DNA from: JAVBRA01 sp031548435
GTDB taxonomy: Bacteria > Bacteroidota > Bacteroidia > Bacteroidales > Rikenellaceae
Direction of reading: 5' to 3'
Length of the DNA: 64,000 bases
Assembly (NCBI GenBank): GCA_031548435.1
Contig: JAVBRA010000014.1
Location: forward strand, 1 to 64,000
Within the stretch, counting starts at the first letter, position 1. Each line of letters begins with the position of its first letter. The position numbers and the translations under genes are program-made. This document shows, piece by piece, positions 15,546 through 24,170 of this stretch. The notes beneath the pieces were generated by a model. It was not told where the DNA came from. It did no database searches and saw only the letters and a program-made list of their open reading frames with translations.

Positions 15546-17885
15546 ATGCCAGACAATTTAGTGATAGTGGAGTCGCCTGCAAAGGCAAAGACGATAGAGA
15601 AGATTTTAGGCGGCGATTATACGGTTAAATCGAGTTACGGCCACATCCGCGACCTGGCGAAAAAGGGCCTGGGCGTGGTGGAACCCGGAAGTGATTTCAC
15701 CCCCATATACGAAGTGTCGGACGATAAGCAGAAGGTGGTGGCCGAGTTGAAGAAGCTGGCCTCCAAGGCCAAGACGGTGTGGCTGGCTTCCGATGAAGAC
15801 CGCGAGGGAGAGGCCATCGCCTGGCACCTGTCGCAGGTGCTGGGACTTGATCCGGATACAACCAAACGCATCGTTTTTCATGAGATCACCAAAGGTGCGA
15901 TCCTCGATGCCGTTGAGCATCCCCGCACCATTGACATCAATCTGGTGAATTCGCAGCAGGCGCGCCGGGTGCTCGACCGTCTGGTGGGATTCGAACTTTC
16001 GCCCGTGCTGTGGCGTAAGATCAAGCCGTCGTTGTCGGCCGGACGCGTGCAGTCGGTGGCCGTGCGGCTGATCGTCGAGCGCGAGAAAGAGATCCTGGCA
16101 TTCAAGGCCAACGATTATTTCAAGGTGGCTGCGCTGTTCGACGCCGTGGTCGACGGCAAGCCCGTTGCACTCAAAGCCGACCTCGATAAGAAATTCGAAA
16201 CGCCGGAGCAGGCCCATGCGTTCCTTGAACATTGCGCTTCGGCCGGTTTCCGGGTCGACGATATCGAAACCAAGCCGGGCAAACGCTCGCCGGCGCCTCC
16301 GTTTACCACCTCCACGTTGCAGCAGGAGGCCTCGCGCAAGCTGGGGTTCTCGGTGAGCCAGACCATGCGCGTGGCCCAGCAGCTGTATGAGAACGGGTTG
16401 ATTACTTATATGCGTACCGACTCGGTGAACCTGTCGAACGACGCCATTGCGGCGATTTCGGGCGTGGTGACCGAGAATTACGGGAAAGAATACCTGCATG
16501 TGCGGCGTTATACCACCAAGGCAAAGGGAGCGCAGGAGGCCCACGAGGCCATCCGCCCGTCGTACATGTCGCGGCAGGCGATCGAAGGGACGGCCGCCGA
16601 GCAACGCCTCTACTCGCTGATTTGGAAACGCAGCGTGGCTTCACAGATGGCCGACGCGTTGCTGGAGAAAACAGTGATAGACATTGTGGTGTCGGGCAAG
16701 AGCGAGAAATTTGTGGCCACGGGCGAGGTGATCCGTTTCGACGGGTTCATCAGGCTCTACACCGAGTCGATCGACGATGAGAGCGACGATGCAGCCGAAG
16801 GGTTGTTGCCGGCCGTCAAAAAAGGTGACGCGCTGACGTTGGTCGAGATGGACGCCACGCAGAAATACACCCAGCGCCCGCCGCGATACACCGAGGCGTC
16901 GCTGGTGAAAAGGCTTGAAGATCTGGGCATCGGCCGTCCGTCGACCTATGCGCCGACCCTCTCCACCATCATTGCCCGGGGCTATGTGGTGAAAGAAAAC
17001 CGCGACGGCGAAAAACGCACTTTCCAGCGGCTGACGCTCAGGGATCATAAAATCGCCTCGAAAACGCTCACCGAAACGCATGGCGCCGAGAAGGCGAAGT
17101 TGTTTCCGACCGATATCGGGATCGTGGTGAACGATTATCTGGCCGAGAACTTCCCGTCGATACTCGACTACGGGTTCACGGCCAACGTGGAAGAGCAGTT
17201 CGACGAGATTGCCTCGGGGCATCTGGGCTGGACGAATATGCTGCACGATTTCTACGGCCCGTTCCACTCGACGGTGGAAAAGGCTACGGAAGAGAAAGGC
17301 CCGGCCATGCAGGCGCGCCTGTTGGGGGTTGACCCGGTTAGCGGAAAGAACGTCTACGCCCGTATCGGCCGGTTTGGCCCGCTGGTGCAGATCGGCGAAA
17401 CCGACGATCCCGAGAAGCCCCGTTTTGCGAATCTGCAACCGGGGCAGTTGGTGGCCTCGATCACGCTGGATGAGGCGTTGAAGTTGTTTGTGATGCCGCG
17501 CGAGTTGGGCGACTATGAAGATAAAAAGGTGTCGGTGGGCATCGGGCGGTTCGGCCCGTATGTGAAGCACGACGGCAAGTTCGTGTCGCTCAAGAAGGGC
17601 GTGGACGATCCGTATGGCATCACGCTTACCCGCGCCATCGAACTGATCGAGGAGAAACGCCGGGCAGACTCGCAGAAGGTGATCAAGACGTTTGCCGAAG
17701 ATGCCGATTTGCAGTTGCTTAACGGCCGGTGGGGCCCCTATATCTCGTACAGGGGCGAGAACTATAAGTTGCCCAAGGGCGCCGATCCGGCTGCGCTTAC
17801 CCATGCCGACTGCATGAAAATCATTGCGGAGCAGCCGCACGACGAAAAGAAGGCGAAGCCGAAGTTTGTGAGAAAGAAAAAATAG
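15546..17885 (+). CDS. topA: DNA topoisomerase I
   Basis: A 779-residue type IA topoisomerase that relaxes negative supercoils. The Toprim domain opens with VIVESPAKAKTIEKIL and carries SDEDREGEAIAWHL; the active-site Tyr lies in GLITYMRTDSVNLS (about residue 294). The C-terminal third has repeated TopoC-type units (GRFGPYVKHDGKF, GRWGPYISYRGENY) in place of the Cys4 zinc fingers of the E. coli enzyme, and a basic tail. The start MPDNLVIVES at 15546 is the family's usual N terminus; upstream in-frame codons overlap the terminator hairpin and are excluded. Confidence 0.97.
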   Translation: MPDNLVIVESPAKAKTIEKILGGDYTVKSSYGHIRDLAKKGLGVVEPGSDFTPIYEVSDDKQKVVAELKKLASKAKTVWLASDEDREGEAIAWHLSQVLGLDPDTTKRIVFHEITKGAILDAVEHPRTIDINLVNSQQARRVLDRLVGFELSPVLWRKIKPSLSAGRVQSVAVRLIVEREKEILAFKANDYFKVAALFDAVVDGKPVALKADLDKKFETPEQAHAFLEHCASAGFRVDDIETKPGKRSPAPPFTTSTLQQEASRKLGFSVSQTMRVAQQLYENGLITYMRTDSVNLSNDAIAAISGVVTENYGKEYLHVRRYTTKAKGAQEAHEAIRPSYMSRQAIEGTAAEQRLYSLIWKRSVASQMADALLEKTVIDIVVSGKSEKFVATGEVIRFDGFIRLYTESIDDESDDAAEGLLPAVKKGDALTLVEMDATQKYTQRPPRYTEASLVKRLEDLGIGRPSTYAPTLSTIIARGYVVKENRDGEKRTFQRLTLRDHKIASKTLTETHGAEKAKLFPTDIGIVVNDYLAENFPSILDYGFTANVEEQFDEIASGHLGWTNMLHDFYGPFHSTVEKATEEKGPAMQARLLGVDPVSGKNVYARIGRFGPLVQIGETDDPEKPRFANLQPGQLVASITLDEALKLFVMPRELGDYEDKKVSVGIGRFGPYVKHDGKFVSLKKGVDDPYGITLTRAIELIEEKRRADSQKVIKTFAEDADLQLLNGRWGPYISYRGENYKLPKGADPAALTHADCMKIIAEQPHDEKKAKPKFVRKKK

Positions 17886-17889
17886 CGTG

Positions 17890-17916
17890 ACGGCGGCAGG
17901 TTTTGCCGCCGTTTTT
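17890..17916 (+). terminator. Intrinsic terminator after topA
   Basis: ACGGCGGCA / TGCCGCCGT hairpin with a short loop, followed by TTTT. It ends three bases before the next start codon, so mnmA must either read through it or start from within the topA region. Confidence 0.8.
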
Positions 17917-17918
17917 GT

Positions 17919-19025
17919 ATGGATAACAGGATTGTCATCGGGTTCAGCGGAGGGATCGATTCGTTGGCGGCCACGTTGCTGCTGCGCGAGCAGGGTTATG
18001 ACGTGATGGCCGTGACGCTCGATACCACGGGCGACCTGCAACTGGTGGCGAAAGCAGTGCAGTTGGCCGATCGGGTGGGAGTGGAGCATCGTGTGGTTGA
18101 TTTGCGCGCGGAGTTCAGGCGCACGGTGATGGATTATTTTGCAGCCGGGTATATGGCGGGCGAAACTCCGGCTCCATGCACCTTGTGCAACTCGCTGATA
18201 AAGTGGCCTGTATTGTTCCGTTTTGCCGACGCTTTGGGTATCGCAAAGGTTGCGACCGGGCATTATGTGCGGATTGTTAACCGAGGCGGCAGGCATTGCG
18301 TGGCACGGGGGAGCGATCGGCGCAAAGACCAGTCGTACTATCTGTGGGGGCTGGGGCAGGAGGTGTTGTCGCGGGTGATGGCGCCGCTCGGCGGGATGAC
18401 AAAAGAGCGGGTGAGGGAATATGTTGCGGCGAAAGGGTTTAGTGATGTGGTGCGGGGCGGCGAGAGCATGGGCGTTTGTTTTCTCGGTCGGGGCGGTTAC
18501 CGCGATTTTTTACTCGGGAACGATGCTCGGGCGGGAACTATCGGTAAGGGAGAAGTGGTTGATATGGAAGGGAATGTGATTGGAACGCACGATGGATACC
18601 CGTTCTATACGGCGGCGCAGAAACGCGGATTCACCTGTTTCGATGGCTGTCGGCGCGTGGTGCTTGCCGTTGATGCAGCCCGCAACCGGGTGGTGGCGGG
18701 AGATAATGCCGACCTTTACAGCCGCACGATATTTCTGTCCGGATGTCGGTTCACGGATCGGGAAGCGGTGCTTGCGGGCCAAGGTTTGTCGGTGATGGTG
18801 CGCGGGGTGGGCGAGAATCCTTCTCCTGCTTGTCAGGTGCAGGTTTGTATTGTGGAGTCGGACAATGAAAGCGTGTATTCGCATTATGCCGGGCCGGGCG
18901 AGAGGGTGGAGGTCCGGCTTTCGGAGCCGGCGTGGGCATTGGCCAAAGGTCAGCCGGTGGTATTCTATTGCGACGATGTGGTTGTTGGAGGCGGTATTGT
19001 AGTTGAGTTCGCACCCGCGGGGTAA
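17919..19025 (+). CDS. mnmA: tRNA 2-thiouridine(34) synthase-type protein (MnmA)
   Basis: A 368-residue protein. The PP-loop ATPase motif FSGGIDSLA is at residues 8-16, the first catalytic Cys is in CTLCN (about 88-92), DQSYYLWGL is the conserved MnmA block and the second Cys lies in GVCFLGRG (about 187-194). MnmA thiolates U34 of tRNAs for Lys, Glu and Gln using ATP and a sulfur relay. Both cysteines are present, so it should be active. Bacteroidetes often carry two MnmA paralogues; which one this is cannot be told. The ATG is just three bases past the topA terminator. Confidence 0.88.
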   Translation: MDNRIVIGFSGGIDSLAATLLLREQGYDVMAVTLDTTGDLQLVAKAVQLADRVGVEHRVVDLRAEFRRTVMDYFAAGYMAGETPAPCTLCNSLIKWPVLFRFADALGIAKVATGHYVRIVNRGGRHCVARGSDRRKDQSYYLWGLGQEVLSRVMAPLGGMTKERVREYVAAKGFSDVVRGGESMGVCFLGRGGYRDFLLGNDARAGTIGKGEVVDMEGNVIGTHDGYPFYTAAQKRGFTCFDGCRRVVLAVDAARNRVVAGDNADLYSRTIFLSGCRFTDREAVLAGQGLSVMVRGVGENPSPACQVQVCIVESDNESVYSHYAGPGERVEVRLSEPAWALAKGQPVVFYCDDVVVGGGIVVEFAPAG

Positions 19026-19138
19026 TTCGTCTGTCAATTTTCAGAAGCTCCATACCGGGCAATTCGCCGCGTCGGAAACTCTCGGGCGGGATCGTGGGAA
19101 CGAACCGCTATACGGGTTTCGTTCCGGGGAAATAAAAA

Positions 19139-19240
19139 AGGGGTAAGCTCCTTGCATCGCACCGCTACAACCGCATACCCTTGCTGCCTTCCGGCCCTGG
19201 GGGAGTTCTGCGGGAGCTGGTCGTGCAAGACTTACCCCGC
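19139..19240 (-). ncRNA. ffs: Signal recognition particle RNA (4.5S type)
   Basis: About 102 nt on the minus strand. The apical SRP hallmark CCAGGGCCGGAAGGCAGCAA is complete, with the GGAA tetraloop region and the asymmetric loop that bind Ffh. The outer helix pairs GGGGTAAG at the 5' end with CTTACCCC at the 3' end. A T run (TTTTTTATTT) follows directly as terminator, and a consensus promoter lies directly upstream. The ends are placed from the helix and so are good to a few bases. Confidence 0.95.
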
Positions 19241-19241
19241 A

Positions 19242-19271
19242 CAAATGTACGCTATTTTTAGTGAAAATCAA
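19242..19271 (-). promoter_or_regulatory. Promoter of the SRP RNA gene
   Basis: Minus strand: TTG (19269-19271), exactly 19 bases, TACATTTG (19242-19249). The -7 box ends just before the mature RNA, which gives an unusually firm start-site assignment. Confidence 0.88.
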
Positions 19272-19314
19272 ATCGGAGAGTTAATTTTGGCGAACTTTAC
19301 ACCAAGATAATAGG

Positions 19315-20340
19315 ATGAAAAAAGGAAAGAAAACGATTCTGTATGTCATTGTGGTGGCCCTTGCAGCGGTGGTTATTGTTGGTGTCGTGTGGGTTAAGAA
19401 CTATCGTTCGGCTGCCGTCGACCGCGATGTGGTGGTTTTTGTGCCCACAGGGGCCGATTACGCCCGGCTGACCGACTCGCTGGAAGCGTCCGGTGCGTTT
19501 GTCAATCCGGAGCGTTTCGATAAATACGCCCGGCTGAAATCGCTCGACAAGGGCGTGAGGCCGGGGCGGTATAAAATCACCCGGGGAGCGAGCTATGGTT
19601 CGGTGGTGAATATGCTGCTGAACGGTTATCAGGAACCGGTGAAGCTGACATTCAACAATATCCGCACGTTCGACCGGTTGGCTAAGGTGGTGTCGGGGTA
19701 TATCGAGGCCGACTCGACGCACCTGATGCACTTGTTCTCCAGCGACTCGGTAGCGGCGGCCAACGGCTTCGACAGCAACACTTTCATCGCCATGTTTATC
19801 CCCAATACCTACGAGTTCTATTGGACTACCGACGGCGAAGGATTCATTGCCCGGATGAAGAAAGAATACGAGAAATTCTGGTCGGGGCGGCGCGACGAAG
19901 AGGCCGCTGCTATCGGATTGAGCCGTGTGCAGGCGGTGACGCTGGCATCCATTGTCAACGAGGAGTCGAAAAAGGCGGATGAACTGGCTCGTGTGGCGGG
20001 CGTGTACATGAACCGCCTGAGGATCGGAATGAAATTACAGGCCGACCCGACGGTCAAGTTCGCCGTGGGCGATTTCACGATCAAGCGCGTGCTGGACAGG
20101 CACACGGCGGTGGTGTCGCCGTACAATACCTATCAGGTGTACGGGTTGCCCCCGGGGCCGATCTGCATCCCGCCGATCAATGTGGTGGATGCCGTGCTCG
20201 GGTACGAGAAGCACGACTACATCTATTTTTGTGCCAGCGATGACCTGTCGGGTTATCATAAGTTCGCCCGGACGCTGTCCGAGCACAATGTCAACGCCGA
20301 CCGATACCGGCGAAAAATATCGTCGTTGGGGATCCGGTGA
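19315..20340 (+). CDS. mltG: Endolytic murein transglycosylase
   Basis: A 341-residue protein with a short basic N terminus, one transmembrane helix (about residues 8-27) and a periplasmic MltG/YceG domain. Diagnostic blocks: FIPNTYEFYW (about 161-170), the catalytic-region ASIVNEES (about 205-212), LQADPTVKFA and SPYNTYQVYGLPPGPICIP. MltG cleaves nascent glycan strands and acts as a terminase of chain elongation. Length is normal. It runs divergently from SRP RNA and ends in a strong terminator. Confidence 0.95.
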   Translation: MKKGKKTILYVIVVALAAVVIVGVVWVKNYRSAAVDRDVVVFVPTGADYARLTDSLEASGAFVNPERFDKYARLKSLDKGVRPGRYKITRGASYGSVVNMLLNGYQEPVKLTFNNIRTFDRLAKVVSGYIEADSTHLMHLFSSDSVAAANGFDSNTFIAMFIPNTYEFYWTTDGEGFIARMKKEYEKFWSGRRDEEAAAIGLSRVQAVTLASIVNEESKKADELARVAGVYMNRLRIGMKLQADPTVKFAVGDFTIKRVLDRHTAVVSPYNTYQVYGLPPGPICIPPINVVDAVLGYEKHDYIYFCASDDLSGYHKFARTLSEHNVNADRYRRKISSLGIR

Positions 20341-20362
20341 TTTTCGGGATGCCGATTGAATG

Positions 20363-20406
20363 AAACCGTCATCCTTTGCTTATTGCGAAGGATGACGGTT
20401 TGTTTA
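20363..20406 (+). terminator. Intrinsic terminator after mltG
   Basis: 14-bp perfect arms AAACCGTCATCCTT / AAGGATGACGGTTT around an 11-base loop, followed by GTTT. Confidence 0.88.
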
Positions 20407-20800
20407 AAACGAACCGGATGACTGTAAATTCTTGGAGACAACGCACCGGAAAACCGGCAGCGCAGGAGAGATTGTAACTCACGCTGATGCCTGTGCTGAA
20501 AAAGTACAGGTAGCGCCCGGTCGCCGCATCATTGAGCGAGGCAGTCCAGCTGTACCCGTACCCGGAATTGTAGGTCACGACCCCAGAGAAAAGGTAGCGT
20601 ACGCCCGAAGCCGGGAAGAAAAAAGCAACCGCTCATTGCATGGGAACGAGGTGCGCGGGGCAGCCCGTCCCATTTCCATAACAGGCGCACATCGTGCGAT
20701 TTGTCAACAACAGATCCACTTCACCCGAAACAGGCGAACCGGACATTCGATAACAAAAGTGCCTGTGGCACCCTGCGGGTTGCTGAATTTACGGGGCGCT
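20369..20800 (-). pseudogene. Relic of a FISUMP/fimbrillin-type surface lipoprotein (C-terminal part)
   Basis: On the minus strand, one frame reads FFFPASGVRYLFSG, then a GYGYSWTASLND block and GFPVRCLQE. This is the typical end of Fibrobacter-type 'major paralogous' (FISUMP) domains: FPA-GyR, YWSSS-like, GFSVRCV-like. A stop codon lies just before the FFFPASG segment and plausible upstream segments (for example SNPQGATGTF) are in another frame, so the gene is broken. The frame now runs through the mltG terminator. No start or signal peptide is found. Confidence 0.55.
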
Positions 20801-20853
20801 CTTCCGCAGGCCGTGGCCCACGGAACTCTGGCCCTTGACGAGACGTCCGGTTC

Positions 20854-21585
20854 TTATCGTTTGCGGAAAAGCGACGTTTCCGAGAAATTGCAGGCATAGG
20901 GTGTGGCTCCCGAGAACGACCGGCGCTCCCACCGGGCGGGGTCGAGCAGTTCGCGGTTCGACTCCAGATAGCGCTTGCGTTCGGAGTTGTCCAGGATCAG
21001 GTATCCGCCGGACTTGAGCTTGGGAATGGCCGTGTGGATGCAGCATTGCCGCGAGCGCCCGTCCACGACGATGATGTCGAAAAAGGCGTCGGGGTAGTCG
21101 TTGATGGCGTAGACGTATTTCCGGAAACTCTTGCCGCGGCTGGCTTTGTCGTACGAGATGCAGTCGGTGTTGTTGCGGATGCTGCGCCGCTCCCACAGCG
21201 GGTCGTTTTCGGGTTCGACGAGCAGGTATTCGGCATTGGGAGTGTGTTCGGCCAGCAGCAGGTCGTTGACCGTGCCAAACCACCCGGCGTCGTGCTCGAC
21301 CGACACCACGCTCTTGCAGCGGTCGGCCCAGAACAGGGTCGAGCCGCCCGATCCCCACTCGAATACGTTTTGCTCTTTGGTGGCGATCTGTTCGATGGCC
21401 TCGATGGCCCGGAACGTCATCCAGGGCAGTCGGTCGGCCACCGAATTGCGGCCGGGGGCGATGGTCTTGCGCCAACGGGGGTATTCGCGGATGCCGGCGG
21501 CCTTGAGTTTCAGGTCGGCCGGACGTATTTTCATCAGGTTGACCCAATAGAGCAGGGCCAGTTTCTTTTCACTGTGTTGTTTCAC
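20854..21585 (-). CDS. Class I SAM-dependent methyltransferase-like protein
   Basis: About 243 residues if begun at GTG 21585; ATG at 21534 (MKIRPADLK) would remove 17 residues and an upstream TTG is also possible. The order of motifs fits a Rossmann methyltransferase: VFEWGSGGSTLFWADR (motif I), SVEHDAGWF (motif II-like acidic residue), IIVVDGRSRQCC (motif IV-like) and SGGYLILDNSERKRY. Similar proteins appear near polysaccharide genes, but there are none here, so the substrate is unknown. It stands alone between a relic gene and the divergent serine deaminase. Confidence 0.65.
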   Translation of the reverse strand: MKQHSEKKLALLYWVNLMKIRPADLKLKAAGIREYPRWRKTIAPGRNSVADRLPWMTFRAIEAIEQIATKEQNVFEWGSGGSTLFWADRCKSVVSVEHDAGWFGTVNDLLLAEHTPNAEYLLVEPENDPLWERRSIRNNTDCISYDKASRGKSFRKYVYAINDYPDAFFDIIVVDGRSRQCCIHTAIPKLKSGGYLILDNSERKRYLESNRELLDPARWERRSFSGATPYACNFSETSLFRKR

Positions 21586-21696
21586 GACGAGGGAATTTTC
21601 CGTAAAAATAGCGATTTGTTTCCAGCCGGAAAATAATGTTTGCGGCAAATGTCTTTCCGATATAAAAAATGGCTACTTTAGCACCACTTTAAATCA

Positions 21697-22911
21697 ATGT
21701 TGATGAATTCGATCAGGGAGTTATTCCGCATAGGGCACGGGCCTTCGAGCAGCCACACGATGGGCCCCAAGAAAGCTGCCGAACAGTTTCTGGCCCGCAA
21801 CACCTCGGCCTCGAACATCGTGGTGACGCTCTATGGCAGTCTGGCCGCCACCGGCCGCGGGCACCTTACCGACAAGGCGATCGAAGGCACCATTGCGCCC
21901 TGCGTGCCGATGGAAATTGTGTGGAAGTCCGATGTGTTTCTGCCGTTCCACCCCAACGGCATGAAGTTCGAATCGTTCGGGGCCAATGGAGCCCTGATGG
22001 AAAGCTGGACGATTTACAGTGTCGGCGGAGGGGCGTTGGCCAATGAGACGACCTCCGCGGGCGAAGGGAAGAAAGTGTACGACCTGAGCCTTATCAAGGA
22101 AATACAGCAGCGTTGCGAGCGCGAAGGCATCGCCTATTGGGAGTACGTGGAACGTTGCGAAGGCCCCGAAATCTGGGACTATCTGGCCCAGGTGTGGGGG
22201 GTGATGAAGAATGCCATCCTGGACGGGCTGGAGCAAGAGGGAGTGTTGCCGGGCGGGCTGGGGGTCAAGCGCAAAGCGTCGGACTACCTGATCCGGGCCA
22301 AAGGCTACACCGATTCGATGAAAAGCCGCGGCCTGGTCTATGCCTACGCGCTGGCTGTGAGTGAGGTAAATGCATCGGGCGGCCTGATCGTCACGGCGCC
22401 TACGTGTGGGTCGTGCGGCGTGCTGCCGGCGGTGCTGTACCACCTGATGACCTCCCGCGATTTTCGGGAGTCGCGGGTGCTGAAAGCCATCGCCACGGCA
22501 GGGCTTTTCGGCAACGTGGTCAAGACCAATGCGTCGATCTCGGGCGCCGAAGTGGGGTGTCAGGGCGAGGTGGGGGTGGCGTGCGCCATGGCCGCCGCCG
22601 CGGCCTGCCAACTGTTCGGAGGGTCGCCCGCACAGATCGAGTATGCGGCCGAGATGGGGCTGGAACATCACCTGGGGCTGACGTGCGACCCGGTGTGCGG
22701 ACTGGTGCAGATCCCCTGCATCGAACGCAACGCCTTTGCGGCCACCCGCGCCCTGGACGCCAACATCTTCGCCACATTCTCCGATGGTACGCACCGCGTC
22801 GATTTCGACCAGGTGGTAAAAGTGATGAAGCAGACAGGGCACGACCTGCCGAGCCTGTACAAAGAAACGTCGACCGGCGGCCTGGCCGGGATCCGAAATA
22901 TTGGAGGATAA
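21697..22911 (+). CDS. sdaA: L-serine ammonia-lyase, iron-sulfur dependent
   Basis: A 404-residue single-chain enzyme converting L-serine to pyruvate and ammonia. The N-terminal beta domain starts IRELFRIGHGPSSSHTMGP; the alpha domain carries the cluster cysteines in TAPTCGSCG, EVGCQGE and CDPVCG. It uses a 4Fe-4S cluster and no PLP. Length is normal for the fused form. ATG at 21697 and at 21703 are both possible. Likely catabolic, feeding pyruvate. Monocistronic, divergent from the methyltransferase gene. Confidence 0.95.
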   Translation: MLMNSIRELFRIGHGPSSSHTMGPKKAAEQFLARNTSASNIVVTLYGSLAATGRGHLTDKAIEGTIAPCVPMEIVWKSDVFLPFHPNGMKFESFGANGALMESWTIYSVGGGALANETTSAGEGKKVYDLSLIKEIQQRCEREGIAYWEYVERCEGPEIWDYLAQVWGVMKNAILDGLEQEGVLPGGLGVKRKASDYLIRAKGYTDSMKSRGLVYAYALAVSEVNASGGLIVTAPTCGSCGVLPAVLYHLMTSRDFRESRVLKAIATAGLFGNVVKTNASISGAEVGCQGEVGVACAMAAAAACQLFGGSPAQIEYAAEMGLEHHLGLTCDPVCGLVQIPCIERNAFAATRALDANIFATFSDGTHRVDFDQVVKVMKQTGHDLPSLYKETSTGGLAGIRNIGG

Positions 22912-22931
22912 CCCGCTTTTTCTTAATTTTG
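22901..22931 (+). promoter_or_regulatory. Promoter of the HU-CCDC81-type gene
   Basis: TTG (22901-22903, inside the end of the serine deaminase gene), 20-base spacer, TAATTTTG (22924-22931), 19 bases before the ATG. Confidence 0.75.
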
Positions 22932-22950
22932 CGGAATAATACGTGCGATC

Positions 22951-23760
22951 ATGATACGGAAAATCATAGCAGACTACCTCAAGAGCAACAACAAGATCGT
23001 TGTTCCGGAGCTTGGCGCGTTCATCAAACGCGAGGAGAACGGCTCCGAAAAAATATTTTTTATTCCCTACCTGAACAAGGACGACGGAATGCTGCGTTCG
23101 GTGATCAAGTCGTCGTTGGGAGTGAGCGATGAGGAGGCGGGCGACATTTTCGACAATTTCTATCGGGCCGTAACCTCGAAACTCAATGCGGGCGAGGAGT
23201 TCCGCATCGAAGGGGTGGGGGTGTTAAAAAAAGACGTCAATGGCATTGTCTCCCTCGATGCAGACCCTGTTGTTGCCATCGTGCCGGAGGCCGTTGCGGC
23301 AGAACCTGTTGCGTCTGTTGTCCCAGAGCCTGTTGTCAAGCAGGAACTGGTTGCGGCCATGCCTGCCGTTCCTGTCGAGCCGATCCCTGTTGTTGCCGGG
23401 CAGGAGCCGGATCGGGTGGTGGAAAAACAAACGCCGCCTGTCACCCTGGCCGATAAGCTGCGCGATATGCAGGCTTCGGGCGGACAACAATCATCGGAAG
23501 TGCCGAGCCAGAGGCCGGTGCAACCGTCGGCGGCCAATCCGGTGAGGCCGGCCGCGGCAGCAAAGCCGAAACAGCCGGTGCAGCCGGACGGTCGGGGCGT
23601 CGGAAAGAAATACGACGCGTTTACGATCATTGCCATCGTGGCGTCGATCATCGCTGTCGGGGCGCTGATTTTCGGCATTGTCAGCAAGAACACCAATAAG
23701 CCCGACGAGATGTTTTTTGAAGACCAACCGATCCAACAGGTCGATTCGACGCAGAATTAG
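22951..23760 (+). CDS. HU-like (HU-CCDC81) membrane-anchored protein
   Basis: A 269-residue protein. Residues 1-90 form an HU/IHF-like fold (IADYLKSNNKIVVPELGAF, later GEEFRIEGVGVLKKD) as in the bacterial HU-CCDC81 family. Residues 95-210 are a low-complexity linker rich in Pro, Val, Ala and Gln. One transmembrane helix (about 222-243) precedes a short acidic tail. Proteins of this build in Bacteroidetes often end in a SPOR domain; that domain is missing here. Whether the HU-like part binds DNA or another ligand is unknown; the topology with the HU part in the cytosol is inferred. Confidence 0.75.
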   Translation: MIRKIIADYLKSNNKIVVPELGAFIKREENGSEKIFFIPYLNKDDGMLRSVIKSSLGVSDEEAGDIFDNFYRAVTSKLNAGEEFRIEGVGVLKKDVNGIVSLDADPVVAIVPEAVAAEPVASVVPEPVVKQELVAAMPAVPVEPIPVVAGQEPDRVVEKQTPPVTLADKLRDMQASGGQQSSEVPSQRPVQPSAANPVRPAAAAKPKQPVQPDGRGVGKKYDAFTIIAIVASIIAVGALIFGIVSKNTNKPDEMFFEDQPIQQVDSTQN

Positions 23761-23780
23761 GAATCGTTGCAATAAAACGG

Positions 23781-23811
23781 AACGGGCGGCTGAGTGGCTG
23801 CCCGTTTTTTG
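23781..23811 (+). terminator. Intrinsic terminator after the HU-like gene
   Basis: AACGGGCGGC paired with GCTGCCCGTT, followed by TTTT. Confidence 0.85.
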
Positions 23812-23815
23812 ATCG

Positions 23816-23826
23816 TTTGATTGCGT
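23816..23826. repeat. Left copy of an 11-bp direct repeat flanking the MITE-like element
   Basis: TTTGATTGCGT, identical to 24071-24081. Confidence 0.75.
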
Positions 23827-24070
23827 AATGTGGACAAAAGTGGTTGGTATGTGCTCTCATCATTTCTAAAAAAGAGCACGCACAAAGCTGCCAAGCGCGC
23901 TTGAAACGTTCACGGCTATTTCGGGCGCGCTACTGATTAGGGCTCAGATGCTGTTTTTCGCTAATAAAAGCAGTTAGATGAGATGCATCTAACTGCTCAT
24001 AAAGCGATGTAAACGACATAAAATGAGATAATTAAAATCTATTGCGCCAACCACTTTTGACCATTATACC
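23827..24070. mobile_element. 244-bp non-autonomous (MITE-like) element with three internal stem-loops
   Basis: It is bounded by an 11-bp direct repeat TTTGATTGCGT at 23816-23826 and 24071-24081, which looks like a target-site duplication. Near the ends are perfect 13-bp inverted repeats CAAAAGTGGTTGG (23835-23847) and its complement (24047-24059), within imperfect 21-bp terminal repeats. Inside are three hairpins: 23851-23879 (GTGCTC/GAGCAC), 23894-23931 (AGCGCGC/GCGCGCT) and 23970-23996 (11-bp arms GCAGTTAGATG/CATCTAACTGC). No open frame of any size. Together these indicate a mobilised structured element; the helper transposase is not in the window. The rest of the 23761-24170 gap shows nothing further. 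Confidence 0.7.
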
Positions 24071-24081
24071 TTTGATTGCGT
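24071..24081. repeat. Right copy of the 11-bp direct repeat flanking the MITE-like element
   Basis: TTTGATTGCGT, identical to 23816-23826. Confidence 0.75.
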
Positions 24082-24170
24082 TCCGGGGGTGATGCCCTTT
24101 GAGGTTGGCCATCCCTTCCCCGAAGCGCACTTATGATTGTGTAATGCTTGAAATGTTCACCGCATGACGA

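Noticed and set aside
19098..19126. Hairpin GGAACGAA/TTCGTTCC between mnmA and SRP RNA as a terminator
   Set aside because: No T run follows in the mnmA direction and the SRP RNA already has a T-run end before it; it may only be a structured spacer.
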